DNA from: a virus | IMG/VR virus record: IMGVR_UViG_3300035698_013372 | Location: 1 to 35,607 of that record | Strand: one strand, 5' to 3' | Length of the DNA stretch: 35,607 nt | Shown here: in pieces, positions 7,074-14,781 of the stretch | Layout: each line of letters starts with the position of its first letter | Position numbering within the stretch: the first letter of the stretch is position 1 | Position numbers and translations under genes: made by a program | The notes under the pieces: generated by a model | What the model saw: the letters and a program-made list of their open reading frames with translations, nothing else | Told to the model about the DNA's origin: nothing | Databases searched by the model: none

Positions 7074-9125
7074 ATGACAAATGGTTATGTAATTAATATA
7101 GGAAATGGAAGTGTTAAACAATGGGTTTCATTTTCATATGAACATACTCTTAATGCCATGTCAAACTGTCAAATAGCGTTAGACGGTGTTACAAGTGCGT
7201 ATTCAACTGAATTTGATGTTGATAGTGAGATATACATCTATAAAAATGGAACGCTTAAATTTAGAGGTATTATTATAACTAAACAAGATTTAACAGCAGG
7301 TGGAGCAGTTCTTGCAGCAAATGGTATTGAATTAGAATTAGCTGATAATAAAGCACCTATGGTTGGTAGTTTAACAATAAGAAGTTGGTCATCAACTGCA
7401 GATCATACAATATTATCAACACTTGTTACAGCTGTATCTGGCTGGACTATTGATACAAGTAATTCAACTTCTTCAACAGTTAATTCTTTTAGAGTATCAT
7501 CTTCCGAAAGTGTTTGGAATAGTGTTATAAAATTAATAGAACATACTGGTAAAGATATAAGAATAGATCAAACAAATAAAAAAGTTTATTTATATGATGA
7601 ACTTACAAGAGATAGTAAATTTTCATTTATTGAAGGTAAAAATGCAAACGGTATATCTAGAACAAAAATGCGTTCAAAAGCAGGAAAAGTAATTGTTTAT
7701 GGTAAAGGTGATGGTGATAATCAAATTGTTGGTTCAAGTGGTGCTTCAACTCCTGTTTATACAATTATTGATAGAAATATAATAACAAATGATCAAGCAG
7801 ATGTAAGAGCATTAGTTGAATATAATAAACTTAATCCAGAAAATAAACGATATAGATTATCTCCTATATATGCTATTGATGCTATTCGTAATGGTGATGC
7901 TGGTAATATATCTAATAATTCAGCAGGTATTGATGAAGAAGTTGATATAGTTAGAATAATAACAACAGTTAATAATAATGGTGTTGAAAAATTAAATCTT
8001 GAAGTAACAAATCCTACTTATAGATTAGCAAGTAAAAATTCTGCTGAAGGAAATACATTTAATCAAGAGGCTTATAATCAAAGTCAATCATCAATGCAAG
8101 GTAATACTAATGAAGCAAAATGGTTACTTGGTAATAATACAAAAAATGGAGTTCCTTTACGAATACCATTTTATATTGGTTCATCATTTTTAGATGAGAT
8201 AGATGCTTTAAGAATAGATTCAATGACTTTAGATTATGATTTAGATCCATATAGAAAAGGTGCTGGAGATGTTAGTGAAACTCAAAAAGATCCATCATTA
8301 GAAGGTGATGCAGCATCACACGGACACGATCCGTTTGAAACTAGCACTGGACATGATCATACAAATCCAGCAACTGTAAGTGCAGCATCAGCTGTAGGTG
8401 GTTCAGAAGGAAGTGATAATTGGTCAGAAAATGTTGGAAATACATGGGATCTTGTTGCAACTGAAGGATTTTCAGGAACGTTTGGTGTTATTTGGGCAGA
8501 AATAAAAATTGAAGCTTCTGAATGGAGTGGGACTGATACTATAGGTATTAAAGTTGAAAATGATGGAACTCCTATTATACAAGAAATAGGATTAGTATTT
8601 GATACAACTAAAGATCCAATATATAGAGTTTATACTATTCCAATATTTGGAAGTGCATCAGATGATATTACTTTATATTTATATAGTATAGGAGAATTTA
8701 ATTATGCAGGTTATTTAAAATTATATGGTGATAACCAATACCATACACATAATATTGGAACTTATGATTCAAATGATAAATTAACAACATTAGATGATGA
8801 TAATGATAGTCCATCATTAACAGGTGGTAATGCAGCATTGCATAAACATGATGTTTCTATAGGTGATGATATTACTGATGAAGCAAGTGTTAATTCATCA
8901 GAGATTGATATATATTTAGATTTTTGGAATACAGGAACAACATCATGGGATAATAAACATAGTGTATTAAATACTGGAACAACATTAGATGAAGATGTTG
9001 ATATAACAAACAGTGATACATATCCTGATGCAACAGGATGGTGGAGAGTAAGAATTGATCCTAGCAGTTCAACACCTGATTATGTTCAAGGAATAGTAAA
9101 AATAAAGCATAGTTTAGACAATTAA
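7074..9125 (+). CDS. Tail-tip hub / receptor-binding protein with His clusters
   Basis: A 683-residue protein. Residues 1-330 look like a tail hub (gp27/gpD-like): IYKNGTLKFRGIIITKQDL, WNSVIKLIEHTGKDIRIDQTNKKVYLYDE and SKAGKVIVYGKGDG are typical of hub and tail-associated proteins. The C-terminal half is fibre-like: HGHDPF and GHDHT near residue 420, YHTHN near 560, LHKHDV near 587, and then a jelly-roll-like tip. HxH motifs in trimeric tail fibres are known to coordinate metal along the axis (T4 gp37), so a metal-stabilised trimeric needle is plausible. The ATG directly follows the upstream stop. The hub call is from context and motif style. Confidence 0.55.
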   Translation: MTNGYVINIGNGSVKQWVSFSYEHTLNAMSNCQIALDGVTSAYSTEFDVDSEIYIYKNGTLKFRGIIITKQDLTAGGAVLAANGIELELADNKAPMVGSLTIRSWSSTADHTILSTLVTAVSGWTIDTSNSTSSTVNSFRVSSSESVWNSVIKLIEHTGKDIRIDQTNKKVYLYDELTRDSKFSFIEGKNANGISRTKMRSKAGKVIVYGKGDGDNQIVGSSGASTPVYTIIDRNIITNDQADVRALVEYNKLNPENKRYRLSPIYAIDAIRNGDAGNISNNSAGIDEEVDIVRIITTVNNNGVEKLNLEVTNPTYRLASKNSAEGNTFNQEAYNQSQSSMQGNTNEAKWLLGNNTKNGVPLRIPFYIGSSFLDEIDALRIDSMTLDYDLDPYRKGAGDVSETQKDPSLEGDAASHGHDPFETSTGHDHTNPATVSAASAVGGSEGSDNWSENVGNTWDLVATEGFSGTFGVIWAEIKIEASEWSGTDTIGIKVENDGTPIIQEIGLVFDTTKDPIYRVYTIPIFGSASDDITLYLYSIGEFNYAGYLKLYGDNQYHTHNIGTYDSNDKLTTLDDDNDSPSLTGGNAALHKHDVSIGDDITDEASVNSSEIDIYLDFWNTGTTSWDNKHSVLNTGTTLDEDVDITNSDTYPDATGWWRVRIDPSSSTPDYVQGIVKIKHSLDN

Positions 9126-9129
9126 AAAA

Positions 9130-9732
9130 ATGAAATATTCAAAAAAATTAATGGAAAAATTTGGAAAAACCGTTCATACATCAAAATTAGATTTTGGATT
9201 TATCAAAAAACTTATAAACTGGATAATAAATTCAAAATATAGAAAAAGTGTTCGGTTGACAACATGGTTAAAAAATCAAATTTATGTTAATCATTTTGAA
9301 CTTGAAGAATTATCAAAAAATTTAAAAGGTTTAACAAATGATATAACAATATTAAATATACTTAAATGGGTTCATTCAAATATAACTTATAAATCAGATA
9401 CATCTGTTTGGGATATGACTGAACATTGGAATGAAGCTGTTACAACATATAATACAAAACAAGGTGATTGTGAAGATGGTGCTATATTAATATATATATT
9501 AGCACGTTTAGCTGGTATATCACCATATCAAATAACAATAGCATGTGGTGATGTTAGAGGTGGCGGACATGCTTATATAATGTATAGTGCAGATTATGAT
9601 GGCATTGATAGATATATTGATTGGTGTTATTATTATGATTCAACAAGAATATCAAATAGAAAAATTAAAGATGTTCATTATATCAAAGAATGGTTTAGAT
9701 TTAATGAAAATAGTAGTTATAAAATGAGGTAA
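9130..9732 (+). CDS. Transglutaminase-like cysteine peptidase
   Basis: A 200-residue protein of the transglutaminase-like fold. The Cys-His-Asp triad is visible in order: GDCEDGAILIY (Cys near residue 114), GGGHAYIMY (His near 143) and YYYDSTRI (Asp near 166). A helical N-terminus precedes it and no signal peptide is seen. Virus proteins of this fold cleave cell-wall or surface-layer cross-links; the pseudomurein endopeptidases of methanogen viruses use the same triad. It sits at the end of the tail module, next to a holin-like gene, so it could be either a tail-borne entry enzyme or the lysis enzyme. No clear Shine-Dalgarno precedes the ATG, so translation is probably coupled to the tail-tip gene five bases upstream. 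Confidence 0.75.
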   Translation: MKYSKKLMEKFGKTVHTSKLDFGFIKKLINWIINSKYRKSVRLTTWLKNQIYVNHFELEELSKNLKGLTNDITILNILKWVHSNITYKSDTSVWDMTEHWNEAVTTYNTKQGDCEDGAILIYILARLAGISPYQITIACGDVRGGGHAYIMYSADYDGIDRYIDWCYYYDSTRISNRKIKDVHYIKEWFRFNENSSYKMR

Positions 9733-9737
9733 TAAAA

Positions 9738-10010
9738 ATGAGAGAATATGAAATTATTAGTATAACAATTGAAAATTGTATTCGTGTAGAAATTGAATTT
9801 TTAGATGATAGAAGTAGACAACAATTTGTTTATCCATTAAATAAAGGATGGGAAATAGAAAATACAATTGATAATGAACCTAAATTCATAAAAAATATTA
9901 AACAGAGAGTAGAAAATGATGAATTTAGTAAAAACATTATGTCAAAAGCAAAAATTACAGCATTAAAAAATAAATTTCAAGGAAAAAAATTTACAAAAAA
10001 TAAGAGGTAA
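9738..10010 (+). CDS. Small basic protein, unknown
   Basis: I do not recognise this 90-residue protein. The N-terminal half is beta-like (YEIISITIENCIRVEIEFLDDRSRQQFVYPL), followed by a helical lysine-rich tail (ITALKNKFQGKKFTKNKR). It has a good Shine-Dalgarno (ATGAGGTAAT) that overlaps the end of the transglutaminase-like gene, and it is followed eight bases later by the holin-like gene. The placement suggests a role in the late tail/lysis cassette, but no motif supports a particular function. Confidence 0.65.
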   Translation: MREYEIISITIENCIRVEIEFLDDRSRQQFVYPLNKGWEIENTIDNEPKFIKNIKQRVENDEFSKNIMSKAKITALKNKFQGKKFTKNKR

Positions 10011-10018
10011 AAACAAAA

Positions 10019-10297
10019 ATGGATATAACAATAGAAATAATGAAAAAATTAGGTTTATTTGTTGGTATTCCTGTAGCAAGATCAGTTATAGGTTGGGCAC
10101 AAGCAGCATTAAAAGATAGTAAAATAACAAAGTTTGAATTTAAGAAATTAATTGAAACTGTTGTTCGTGTTGGTACAATGTCAGTAATGTTATACTTTGG
10201 TGCAAATGAGATAGGAATTGATATATCAGTATTAGGCGCTACAGCTGGAACCTTTTTAGCAGATGTAATATTCAAAGGAATAAAGCATTTAAAATAA
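10019..10297 (+). CDS. Holin-like small membrane protein
   Basis: A 92-residue protein with two or three hydrophobic segments: LGLFVGIPVARSVIGWAQAAL (residues about 11-31), VRVGTMSVMLYFGANEIG (about 49-66) and ISVLGATAGTFLADVIF (about 69-85). A short charged linker (KDSKITKFEFKK) lies between the first and second, and the C-terminus is basic (KGIKHLK). Size, topology and place as the last gene of the rightward unit, next to a cell-wall-type peptidase, fit a holin. GAGGTAAAAAC before the ATG is the ribosome-binding site. No family motif was recognised, so the call is by topology and context. Confidence 0.55.
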   Translation: MDITIEIMKKLGLFVGIPVARSVIGWAQAALKDSKITKFEFKKLIETVVRVGTMSVMLYFGANEIGIDISVLGATAGTFLADVIFKGIKHLK

Positions 10298-10330
10298 ATT
10301 TTTTTTTATTTAAAATATATTTTTTTCTGC
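10298..10330 (+). terminator. T-tract terminator at the end of the rightward unit
   Basis: Directly after the last rightward stop the strand reads runs of nine T, then seven T (10299-10307 and 10320-10326), the T-tract type used by archaeal RNA polymerase. The two genome-long transcription units converge here, and the tiny leftward gene at 10310-10402 ends in the same block. Confidence 0.55.
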
Positions 10331-10402
10331 AAATATTGTTCTTAAATAAAGAATTATTATAAAAAACATAAATAATAATCCCATGATTGTTAAATTATCC
10401 AT
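10310..10402 (-). CDS. Tiny single-pass membrane peptide
   Basis: A 30-residue frame, MDNLTIMGLLFMFFIIILYL followed by RTIFAEKNIF. Its ATG overlaps the stop of the upstream gene by eight bases (ATGGATAA). It is nearly all one hydrophobic helix with a basic residue after the membrane segment, like small virus holin or toxin-type peptides. The Shine-Dalgarno is weak (GGAAAA), so expression would depend on coupling. Low-complexity AT-rich sequence can give such frames by chance; the overlap and sound topology are the only support. Confidence 0.4.
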   Translation of the reverse strand: MDNLTIMGLLFMFFIIILYLRTIFAEKNIF

Positions 10403-10673
10403 TTTGTTTTCCAAATGTGTTTTGTGTTATTGTTTCAGTTACATTTAAAACAATGGTTTTATTTGAAATCTCACTTTTAATAAATTCAAAATTATAAGTT
10501 GGTATATATTCACCCTCAGATAATTCTCTAAAATATTCACACTGCACAAGATATTTATAACACCCATTATACTTTTCTTGTTCTATTTTTAAAGGAATTA
10601 CTTTAATAACTGCATACCAAAAACTTTCTAAAGCTTCTTTTGATATTTCAATATATCCTATTTTTGTATTCAT
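10395..10673 (-). CDS. Small unknown early protein
   Basis: This 92-residue soluble protein is not recognised. It is a mix of beta and helix: IGYIEISKEALESFWYAVIKV, then a Cys-containing central stretch (GCYKYLVQCEYFRELSEGEY) and a terminal strand (TIVLNVTETITQ). GAAGGTGAAAT supplies the Shine-Dalgarno. It is one of the last genes of the leftward unit, downstream of the lipoprotein. Early-unit small proteins in this position often act on host processes, but nothing in the sequence shows which. Confidence 0.65.
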   Translation of the reverse strand: MNTKIGYIEISKEALESFWYAVIKVIPLKIEQEKYNGCYKYLVQCEYFRELSEGEYIPTYNFEFIKSEISNKTIVLNVTETITQNTFGKQNG

Positions 10674-10714
10674 TTTTATTTCACCTTCTTTTTTATATTA
10701 AAAATAAAAAAAAA

Positions 10715-10939
10715 TTAATTTGGTATTATACCACAAACTCCGTCGCCATGTTCATCTGCATATATACCGTATTTTGTTCCGTTTGGACTAACCCATTCAA
10801 CTATATAATTAATATTGATTGCGTTGTTTTCAGTTTCATTTATCACTTCTGTTCCATTAGAAACTCCAACAGGTCCTACACATCCATTAAGAATTAGTAT
10901 GCTCATCATAACTAATCCATACATTAATTTTTTATTCAT
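10715..10939 (-). CDS. Small virus-encoded lipoprotein
   Basis: A 74-residue protein with a textbook lipoprotein signal: basic N-terminus (MNKK), hydrophobic stretch to residue 17 and the lipobox L-N-G-C with Cys20 as the modified residue. The mature part is about 55 residues, with sequons NGT and NET and a C-terminal beta hairpin (YIVEWVSPNGTKYGIYADEHGDGVCG). It would be anchored on the outside of the host membrane. The ribosome-binding site GGAGGT is embedded in the end of the upstream zinc-knuckle gene. In tailed viruses, early-expressed small lipoproteins commonly block superinfection; that role is inferred here from location and timing only. Confidence 0.8.
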   Translation of the reverse strand: MNKKLMYGLVMMSILILNGCVGPVGVSNGTEVINETENNAININYIVEWVSPNGTKYGIYADEHGDGVCGIIPN

Positions 10940-10940
10940 T

Positions 10941-11090
10941 TTATTTTACCTCCGTTATATTATTTTTTTTTCTATTTAATCTTTTTTTAATAATTGATGC
11001 TATTTTATGCTTACAACTACTACGAACTTTACATCTATAACACATAGATAATTTATCAAACTCCTTTCCAAAGCACTTATTTTTTATCAT
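10941..11090 (-). CDS. 49-residue zinc-knuckle-like protein
   Basis: A small frame encoding a protein with four cysteines spaced as C6, C17-x-x-C20 and C26 (NKCFGKEFDKLSMCYRCKVR then SSCKHK), followed by a basic helix. This is a plausible zinc-binding knuckle. Its 3' end contains the GGAGGT site of the downstream lipoprotein gene, and that stop lies one base before the lipoprotein ATG, so the two are coupled. No Shine-Dalgarno precedes its own ATG. Instead a TATA-like sequence (GTATATAAT on this strand, near 11110-11118) sits at the spacing expected for a leaderless transcript. The function is probably nucleic-acid or protein binding. Confidence 0.7.
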   Translation of the reverse strand: MIKNKCFGKEFDKLSMCYRCKVRSSCKHKIASIIKKRLNRKKNNITEVK

Positions 11091-11095
11091 TTTTT

Positions 11096-11185
11096 AGCTG
11101 TTTTTTATTATATACACGTGTTTATACGTTTTTTTATTTATCATTTAAATTAAGTGTGTTTCCGTAAGTGTAACATTAAAATAAA
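11096..11185. repeat. Left copy of 90-bp direct repeat, with leftward promoter
   Basis: This intergenic block recurs at 15632-15720. The last 43 bases (11143-11185) are identical and the remainder is about 80% identical. It brackets, with its partner, the leftward genes from 11186 to 15353. On the minus strand this copy contains a TATA-like GTATATAAT about 25 bases before the ATG of the 49-residue protein. The shared core includes GTTTCCGTAAGTGTAACA. Confidence 0.85.
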
Positions 11186-11926
11186 TTAATGTTTTATCTC
11201 TTGTTCAATGCGTATTTCTTTTGGTTTATTGATATTACGTTTTATATCATTTATTTTATCTGTCTCTTCTTTAGTTGGTTGTTTAATATTACCTTCTTCT
11301 TGTCTATGCAAACCAATATTTGTTCTTGTTTGAACTTGATCAAATATACTAAAATAGTTCACATCATTTATCATTTTAGAATTATATATTAAATGATTAA
11401 CATCCTTCCCTTCAAATTCTTTTTGCATTTCTTTTGCTAAATTAAACATTAATATATTAAGAAATTCTTTATATGCTTGATCCATTAAAACAACAGTAAG
11501 CATCCATTCTTTTATTGATTTCAACATTTTAACTGCTCTATTTACATTAAATTTCCGTGTGATAAGAGTTTTTGATTTATCATTTAATGTTCCTGTATAT
11601 AAATAATATTTCATCCAATCACGTAATGCTTTATTATATGCTACATCAAAACGTTTAACCATATAATTAACTTTACCTTTTGGTATTTTTTTAACTTTCA
11701 TATGTCCAAAAAATTTATCAAGCAAAGCAAGTGCAGGAACAAATATTCTATATTTAAAAATATAATGAACATTATAAAATGTATCAGCATATTTTTTAAC
11801 ATTTTTTATACCATAGATATTATGTTCAATCGTAGTATATCTTTTTTTTAATTCTTTCAAGTTTTTTACTGTAGGATGATTTTTACTTGAATTACATATC
11901 ATTTTTATTATCTTCCACATTTTCAT
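11186..11926 (-). CDS. Unknown 246-residue helical early protein
   Basis: Not recognised. The protein is basic and almost wholly helical, with aromatic-rich segments (YADTFYNVHYIFKYRIFVPALALLDKFF near residues 46-73 and LRDWMKYYLY near 101). A central helical block (RAVKMLKSIKEWMLTVVLMDQAYKEFLNIL) is followed by a polar, charged C-terminal tail rich in Glu, Lys and Asn from about residue 205. There are no clear membrane spans or catalytic motifs. The ATG overlaps the stop of the upstream 56-residue gene (TAATG), with GAGGTG as ribosome-binding site. It ends directly at the 90-bp repeat. DNA-binding or scaffolding roles are possible but unsupported. Confidence 0.7.
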   Translation of the reverse strand: MKMWKIIKMICNSSKNHPTVKNLKELKKRYTTIEHNIYGIKNVKKYADTFYNVHYIFKYRIFVPALALLDKFFGHMKVKKIPKGKVNYMVKRFDVAYNKALRDWMKYYLYTGTLNDKSKTLITRKFNVNRAVKMLKSIKEWMLTVVLMDQAYKEFLNILMFNLAKEMQKEFEGKDVNHLIYNSKMINDVNYFSIFDQVQTRTNIGLHRQEEGNIKQPTKEETDKINDIKRNINKPKEIRIEQEIKH

Positions 11927-12096
11927 TATTGTTCACCTCTACTAAACATATCATCAACTGTGCATACACAAAATTTATATTCATTTTTATCATCAGTAAC
12001 AAAACGAATACCATATTGTGTTTGTTTATATAATATACCATCATTCTCAATATATCCATATTTAAATATATTTTTACCATTTATATTATATTTCAT
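11926..12096 (-). CDS. 56-residue unknown early protein
   Basis: The supported frame begins ATG at 12094-12096 after a strong GGAGGAAAT site and encodes MKYNINGKNIFKYGYIENDG, ending FSRGEQ. It is beta-rich and contains a CVC pair. Its stop overlaps the next start as TAATG, and the GAGGTG for that gene lies in its last codons, which fixes this frame over an overlapping one. The 'DDGILYK'-like phrase (NDGILYKQTQYGIRFV) resembles the start of the Sm/SH3-like protein at 14782-14997, so the two could be distantly related small beta barrels. Confidence 0.7.
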   Translation of the reverse strand: MKYNINGKNIFKYGYIENDGILYKQTQYGIRFVTDDKNEYKFCVCTVDDMFSRGEQ

Positions 12097-12445
12097 TTTT
12101 TATTTCCTCCTCTTTATTATTTTCATGCCATTTTTTAACTTCACTTTCATATACTTTAAATATATCAGGAGCCATTCTAATAAGTGGATTATATAATCCA
12201 TCATAATATTTCTCTAATATATATACCATCCTCATATTTATCTGAAATATTTTAGAAGGAGATATTTTATATTTTTTATAATCAGATTTTGTAATATCTC
12301 CTTCTAAAATATGTACTTGATAATGCTGCATTAAATCATACAAATGCATAAAGCCTGTTAAACAGCCTTTAAATATATCACATTTATATGGCCAAGTCAT
12401 TTCTTTATATACACCATTTTTTTTACTTGTATATTTTAATTTCAT
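12086..12445 (-). CDS. Unknown 119-residue early protein
   Basis: Not recognised. Mostly helical, with two Cys in the first third (YKCDIFKGCLTGFMHLYDLMQ), a His-containing stretch (HYQVHILEGD), a helical core (SPSKIFQINMRMVYILEKYYDGLYNPL) and a highly charged end (KKWHENNKEEEIKNEI). GAGGTGT upstream of the ATG is a good ribosome-binding site. Its 3' end overlaps the next gene by 11 bases and carries that gene's GGAGGAAAT site, so the set is a tight operon. Confidence 0.7.
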   Translation of the reverse strand: MKLKYTSKKNGVYKEMTWPYKCDIFKGCLTGFMHLYDLMQHYQVHILEGDITKSDYKKYKISPSKIFQINMRMVYILEKYYDGLYNPLIRMAPDIFKVYESEVKKWHENNKEEEIKNEI

Positions 12446-12463
12446 TTTTTAACACCTCTTTTT

Positions 12464-12691
12464 TTACCAATATATATATTTTTCAGTTCCGTTCATTGTA
12501 TAATTTTTTTGGTCATCTTCTGAATTGTTTTCAACTGGTTGTTGTAATTCTAAATGTTCAACTGCTTTCCATAAAGTTGAATATTTATTTCTATTGTTAG
12601 TAACCAATCTTTCACCAATTTCTTTACACTTTTTATAAAGTGTATTATTTCTTATAAAATACCCATATTGTGTTATTATTTCTTGTTTCAT
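12464..12691 (-). CDS. Unknown 75-residue early protein
   Basis: Not recognised. Helical N-terminal two-thirds (ITQYGYFIRNNTLYKKCKEIGERL, then YSTLWKAVEHLEL) with a polar acidic tail (ENNSEDDQKNYTMNG). GAGGTAAAT precedes the ATG. The mix of a small helix-turn-helix-sized core and acidic tail could suit a small regulator or a DNA-mimic-type inhibitor, but I have no motif for either and leave it as hypothetical. Confidence 0.6.
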   Translation of the reverse strand: MKQEIITQYGYFIRNNTLYKKCKEIGERLVTNNRNKYSTLWKAVEHLELQQPVENNSEDDQKNYTMNGTEKYIYW

Positions 12692-12712
12692 TTTAATTTA
12701 CCTCGTTTTATT

Positions 12713-12967
12713 TTATTTTTGTTCGTAAAGATCACTAATAATATTTTCCTTAGGAGCCCATATTTTCCACCATTTTCTTTGGTATCCTGAACAAGTATGT
12801 TCTTTATCTTTGTATTTACATTTTGTCAAATGATGATTCCAATAAGGTGAATCACCATATTTCTTAACTGATTTTGTAGGGTCACAATAAAAATTTGTTA
12901 CCTTTGTTGTTCCTATCATATCTTTTTCCTTATAAAACCAATAATGTTTACAGTTTTTACATTTCAT
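12713..12967 (-). CDS. Cys/His-rich zinc-binding early protein
   Basis: An 84-residue protein beginning MKCKNCKHYWFY with a C-x-x-C-x-H knuckle, then FYCDPTKSV near residue 28, NHHLTKCKY near residue 47 and HTCSGYQRKWWKIW near residue 58. Five Cys and several His are placed like a small treble-clef or zinc-ribbon domain. The GGAGGAAAT ribosome-binding site is strong. It is the first gene after the helicase, behind an 81-base gap with a TATA-like box, so it may lead its own transcript. It probably binds DNA, RNA or a host protein. Confidence 0.7.
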   Translation of the reverse strand: MKCKNCKHYWFYKEKDMIGTTKVTNFYCDPTKSVKKYGDSPYWNHHLTKCKYKDKEHTCSGYQRKWWKIWAPKENIISDLYEQK

Positions 12968-13014
12968 TTTATATTTCCTCCTTTTTTATTTTAATATACA
13001 TATAAAATCACTAC

Positions 13015-13030
13015 CCCTTTATATATATAT
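13015..13030 (-). promoter_or_regulatory. Possible internal leftward promoter
   Basis: On the minus strand the gap after the helicase gene reads AAATATATATATAAAGG, a TATA-like box. The expected start point would be near 12990, just before the GGAGG site of the zinc-binding gene. In such AT-rich sequence the motif alone is weak evidence. Confidence 0.35.
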
Positions 13031-13048
13031 TTATTTCTGTTTTTGTTT

Positions 13049-14746
13049 TCATTCATTTTTTAACCAATTTTCTTTCTGATCCCAAGTAGTTTGTAACTTA
13101 ACGTTTCTCCAAACTCTTAAAGATCTACCAAGTGTCCCTTGTGTAATAAACGATGCATAACCCGTTATTTGTCCTGAAAATTGTTTTTGTGTTAATTTAG
13201 TTTCTGCTGCTTGATTTAAATTATCATAATAATTACTATATGCTTGATATAATTCTTCCTTTTTTAATACATTATCATTATCACCTTCTTCAAGCACATC
13301 TTCTATAAATTTCTGTAAGTCTGAACTATTACGTGTCATATACGATCTATTTTCTTCATCAGTCCATTTATACATAAAATTATTATTTAATAATAAAGTA
13401 TGTAATCCTTCTAAAGCATATTGTGCAAACCCTTCAATTTCTTCTTTATTTAACAAATTTTTTTCAGCATAATCTCTTATCATATTTTCTTTTTTTATAA
13501 CAAAAGGAAAATTTATTATCAACCATCTACCATAAAATGGTAAATCTGCATAGTTATCTGATGGTGGTATTGTATTACATGAAAATATTAATGTTGCCTC
13601 ATTATAAAATGATTTTGAGTCCATAAATTTCTTTTCATGTGTTTGATAACCATCACCTGTAAGCTCTTTAAGAGGCCCTCCTTGAATTTTAACAAATGAT
13701 AAATCATCTGCTATGTTCGCAAATTTACCTTGCAAACTAGATGGTGCATTTTTATTATATATTAATTTATGCAATGATTCAGTTGAAAAATTATCTCTAC
13801 CTAACAATGAATAAAAAAATTTTAAAACTGTTGTTTTACCTGTATCTTGTGGGCCTTCAAATATAACTGCACGTTTATATCCATTACTTCTATAAAGTAT
13901 ATATCCTGTTATTTCTTTTATTGTTTTTGCATCCTCATCAGATACTACATTTTTAATATATTCTATAATTTTTGGACATTTTGCATTAGAATTATAATCA
14001 ACTTTAAGTTTTGAAAGAAATATATATTCAGGATTATGATTAAAAAATTCCTTTTTTATAATATCATAAATACCGTTATTAAAGCATATATATCTTTTAT
14101 CAGCTGTTTTTAAATCATCACCTATTATTGTTGTTTTACGCTTAATTTTATTTATTACACTTTTCACTATTGTATCTTGACAATATTCTAATAAATTAAA
14201 TTCAATATTTTCTTGTATTACTGCATGTCCTTTTGGATGATATATACCATTATCATACCAAAATATATTATCATTACCTTTTTCACTATTACTTATCACT
14301 GTTTGGCAATGATATTTATTTATCATGTATCGTGATAATTGTTCAATTGCATATTGTTTATCACGTGTACTCATTTTTTGTTCTTTAAATAAATTAAATA
14401 TTTGAGAGGGATCACAAATCATATCATCTTGTATATAATTCCAAACTACATTTTTTCCACATGCTTTAAAAATTGCAGCACGTAAATTATATATAATATC
14501 TTCTTTTATTATATTATTTACAAATGAATTTTCATTTTCTTTAATAAAAATTTCTACATCACGTTCTTGTGAATATTCTTTAAATAAATCAATTTTATGT
14601 ATTTTTGAACGCTTTTTAACCATAGTATTTAAAATAATATGTTCAATTATTAAACCAGTAGCATTAACAAAAAATTTTTTAACAACTTCAATTGCTTTTA
14701 CATCAGTTATTAATTCTGTAATATCTCTTTTTTCTACATTTATCAT
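13049..14746 (-). CDS. SF3 replicative helicase (D5/P4-type primase-helicase family)
   Basis: The main replication protein, 565 residues. The C-terminal half has the superfamily 3 helicase set: Walker A GPQDTGKTT (near residue 300), Walker B FANIADDLSF (near 348), motif C LIFSCNTIPP (near 388) and the arginine-bearing GRWLIINFPF (near 407). Upstream, residues about 195-290 match the D5-type N-terminal region (CFNNGIYDIIKKEF and VSDEDAKTIKEITGYILYR). The C-terminus (LKKEELYQAYSNYYDNL, LTQKQFSGQI) is winged-helix-like. The first 190 residues show no primase motif I can identify. GAGGTGT precedes the ATG. The gene lies beside the putative origin, so it probably melts and unwinds it as a hexamer. 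Confidence 0.9.
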   Translation of the reverse strand: MINVEKRDITELITDVKAIEVVKKFFVNATGLIIEHIILNTMVKKRSKIHKIDLFKEYSQERDVEIFIKENENSFVNNIIKEDIIYNLRAAIFKACGKNVVWNYIQDDMICDPSQIFNLFKEQKMSTRDKQYAIEQLSRYMINKYHCQTVISNSEKGNDNIFWYDNGIYHPKGHAVIQENIEFNLLEYCQDTIVKSVINKIKRKTTIIGDDLKTADKRYICFNNGIYDIIKKEFFNHNPEYIFLSKLKVDYNSNAKCPKIIEYIKNVVSDEDAKTIKEITGYILYRSNGYKRAVIFEGPQDTGKTTVLKFFYSLLGRDNFSTESLHKLIYNKNAPSSLQGKFANIADDLSFVKIQGGPLKELTGDGYQTHEKKFMDSKSFYNEATLIFSCNTIPPSDNYADLPFYGRWLIINFPFVIKKENMIRDYAEKNLLNKEEIEGFAQYALEGLHTLLLNNNFMYKWTDEENRSYMTRNSSDLQKFIEDVLEEGDNDNVLKKEELYQAYSNYYDNLNQAAETKLTQKQFSGQITGYASFITQGTLGRSLRVWRNVKLQTTWDQKENWLKNE

Positions 14747-14781
14747 TTTATTTCACACCTCATTTTATAATTTATTTTATT

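Noticed and set aside
9991-10275. 94-residue antisense frame opposite the holin-like gene
   Set aside because: It is hydrophobic only because the sense protein is; no start signal.
11892-12080. 62-residue minus-strand frame
   Set aside because: The overlapping 56-residue frame (11926-12096) has a GGAGG site, correct TAATG coupling and carries the next gene's ribosome-binding site; this frame has none of these.
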